Origin: Gammaproteobacteria bacterium
GTDB taxonomy: Bacteria > Pseudomonadota > Gammaproteobacteria > Arenicellales > JAHEKD01
DNA: 5,534 bases
NCBI GenBank assembly: GCA_024638545.1
Contig: JAHEKD010000200.1
Coordinates: forward strand, 1 to 5,534
Reading direction: 5' to 3'
Shown here: in pieces, positions 5,509 through 5,534 of the stretch
Layout of the letters: each line of letters starts with the position of its first letter
Numbering within the stretch: the first letter of the stretch is position 1
Made by a program: the position numbers and the translations under genes
The notes under the pieces: model-generated
What the model was told of the DNA's origin: nothing
What the model saw: the letters and a program-made list of their open reading frames with translations, nothing else
Databases searched by the model: none

Positions 5509-5534
5509 TAGCCCGCATTTCTCACCGGACTTCG
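5509..5534 (+). repeat. Direct repeat copy 2, truncated by the window edge
   Basis: These last 26 bases repeat 427-452 in the same orientation with one mismatch. The copy starts 12 bases after the nnrS stop, and its left boundary is again the TAG. The sequence continues beyond the window, so the true length of the repeat and any coding content cannot be judged here. Confidence 0.7.

Overview
The window looks like chromosomal DNA from a Gammaproteobacterium (or a closely related proteobacterium) of moderate GC content. The basis is the protein set: creatinase-type M24 hydrolase, exported MsrA, and NnrS. The genus cannot be told from the sequence. All intact genes are on the + strand. The spaces between them hold decayed genes and structured DNA, which gives the region the look of a rearranged, accessory stretch.

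Left part (1-1012): the window opens inside a creatinase-like gene (C-terminal ~110 residues). Next come the remains of a short-chain dehydrogenase/reductase (SDR). Its Rossmann start motif and its C-terminal tail are both recognisable, but a stop codon sits at codon 3, the middle is missing, and a repeat sequence begins exactly where the N-terminal homology ends. The same repeat start is found again at the extreme right end of the window (26 bp, 25 identical, same orientation). The two copies therefore bracket about 5 kb.

Middle part (1013-4044): a methionine sulfoxide reductase A with a signal peptide; a minus-strand remnant of a YdcZ/DUF606-type DMT transporter that also carries the likely msrA terminator; then a probable two-gene operon of a fold-type I PLP aminotransferase and a glutathione S-transferase-like protein with an extra C-terminal beta-rich domain. 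The aminotransferase promoter is good, overlaps a 7-6-7 inverted repeat, and places the start codon at the predicted +1, so a leaderless mRNA is possible.

Right part (4045-5534): a 279-bp spacer containing two competing hairpins, then a complete GTG-started nnrS (12 predicted membrane segments), then the second repeat copy 12 bp after its stop codon.

MsrA (repair of oxidised methionine), the GST-like protein and NnrS (nitric-oxide tolerance) share a loose stress theme, but nothing in the sequence ties them into one pathway. I do not see a convincing new multi-gene system. The most checkable leads are the bracketing repeat, the GST C-terminal domain with its aminotransferase partner, the leaderless/operator arrangement, and the structured spacer before nnrS.
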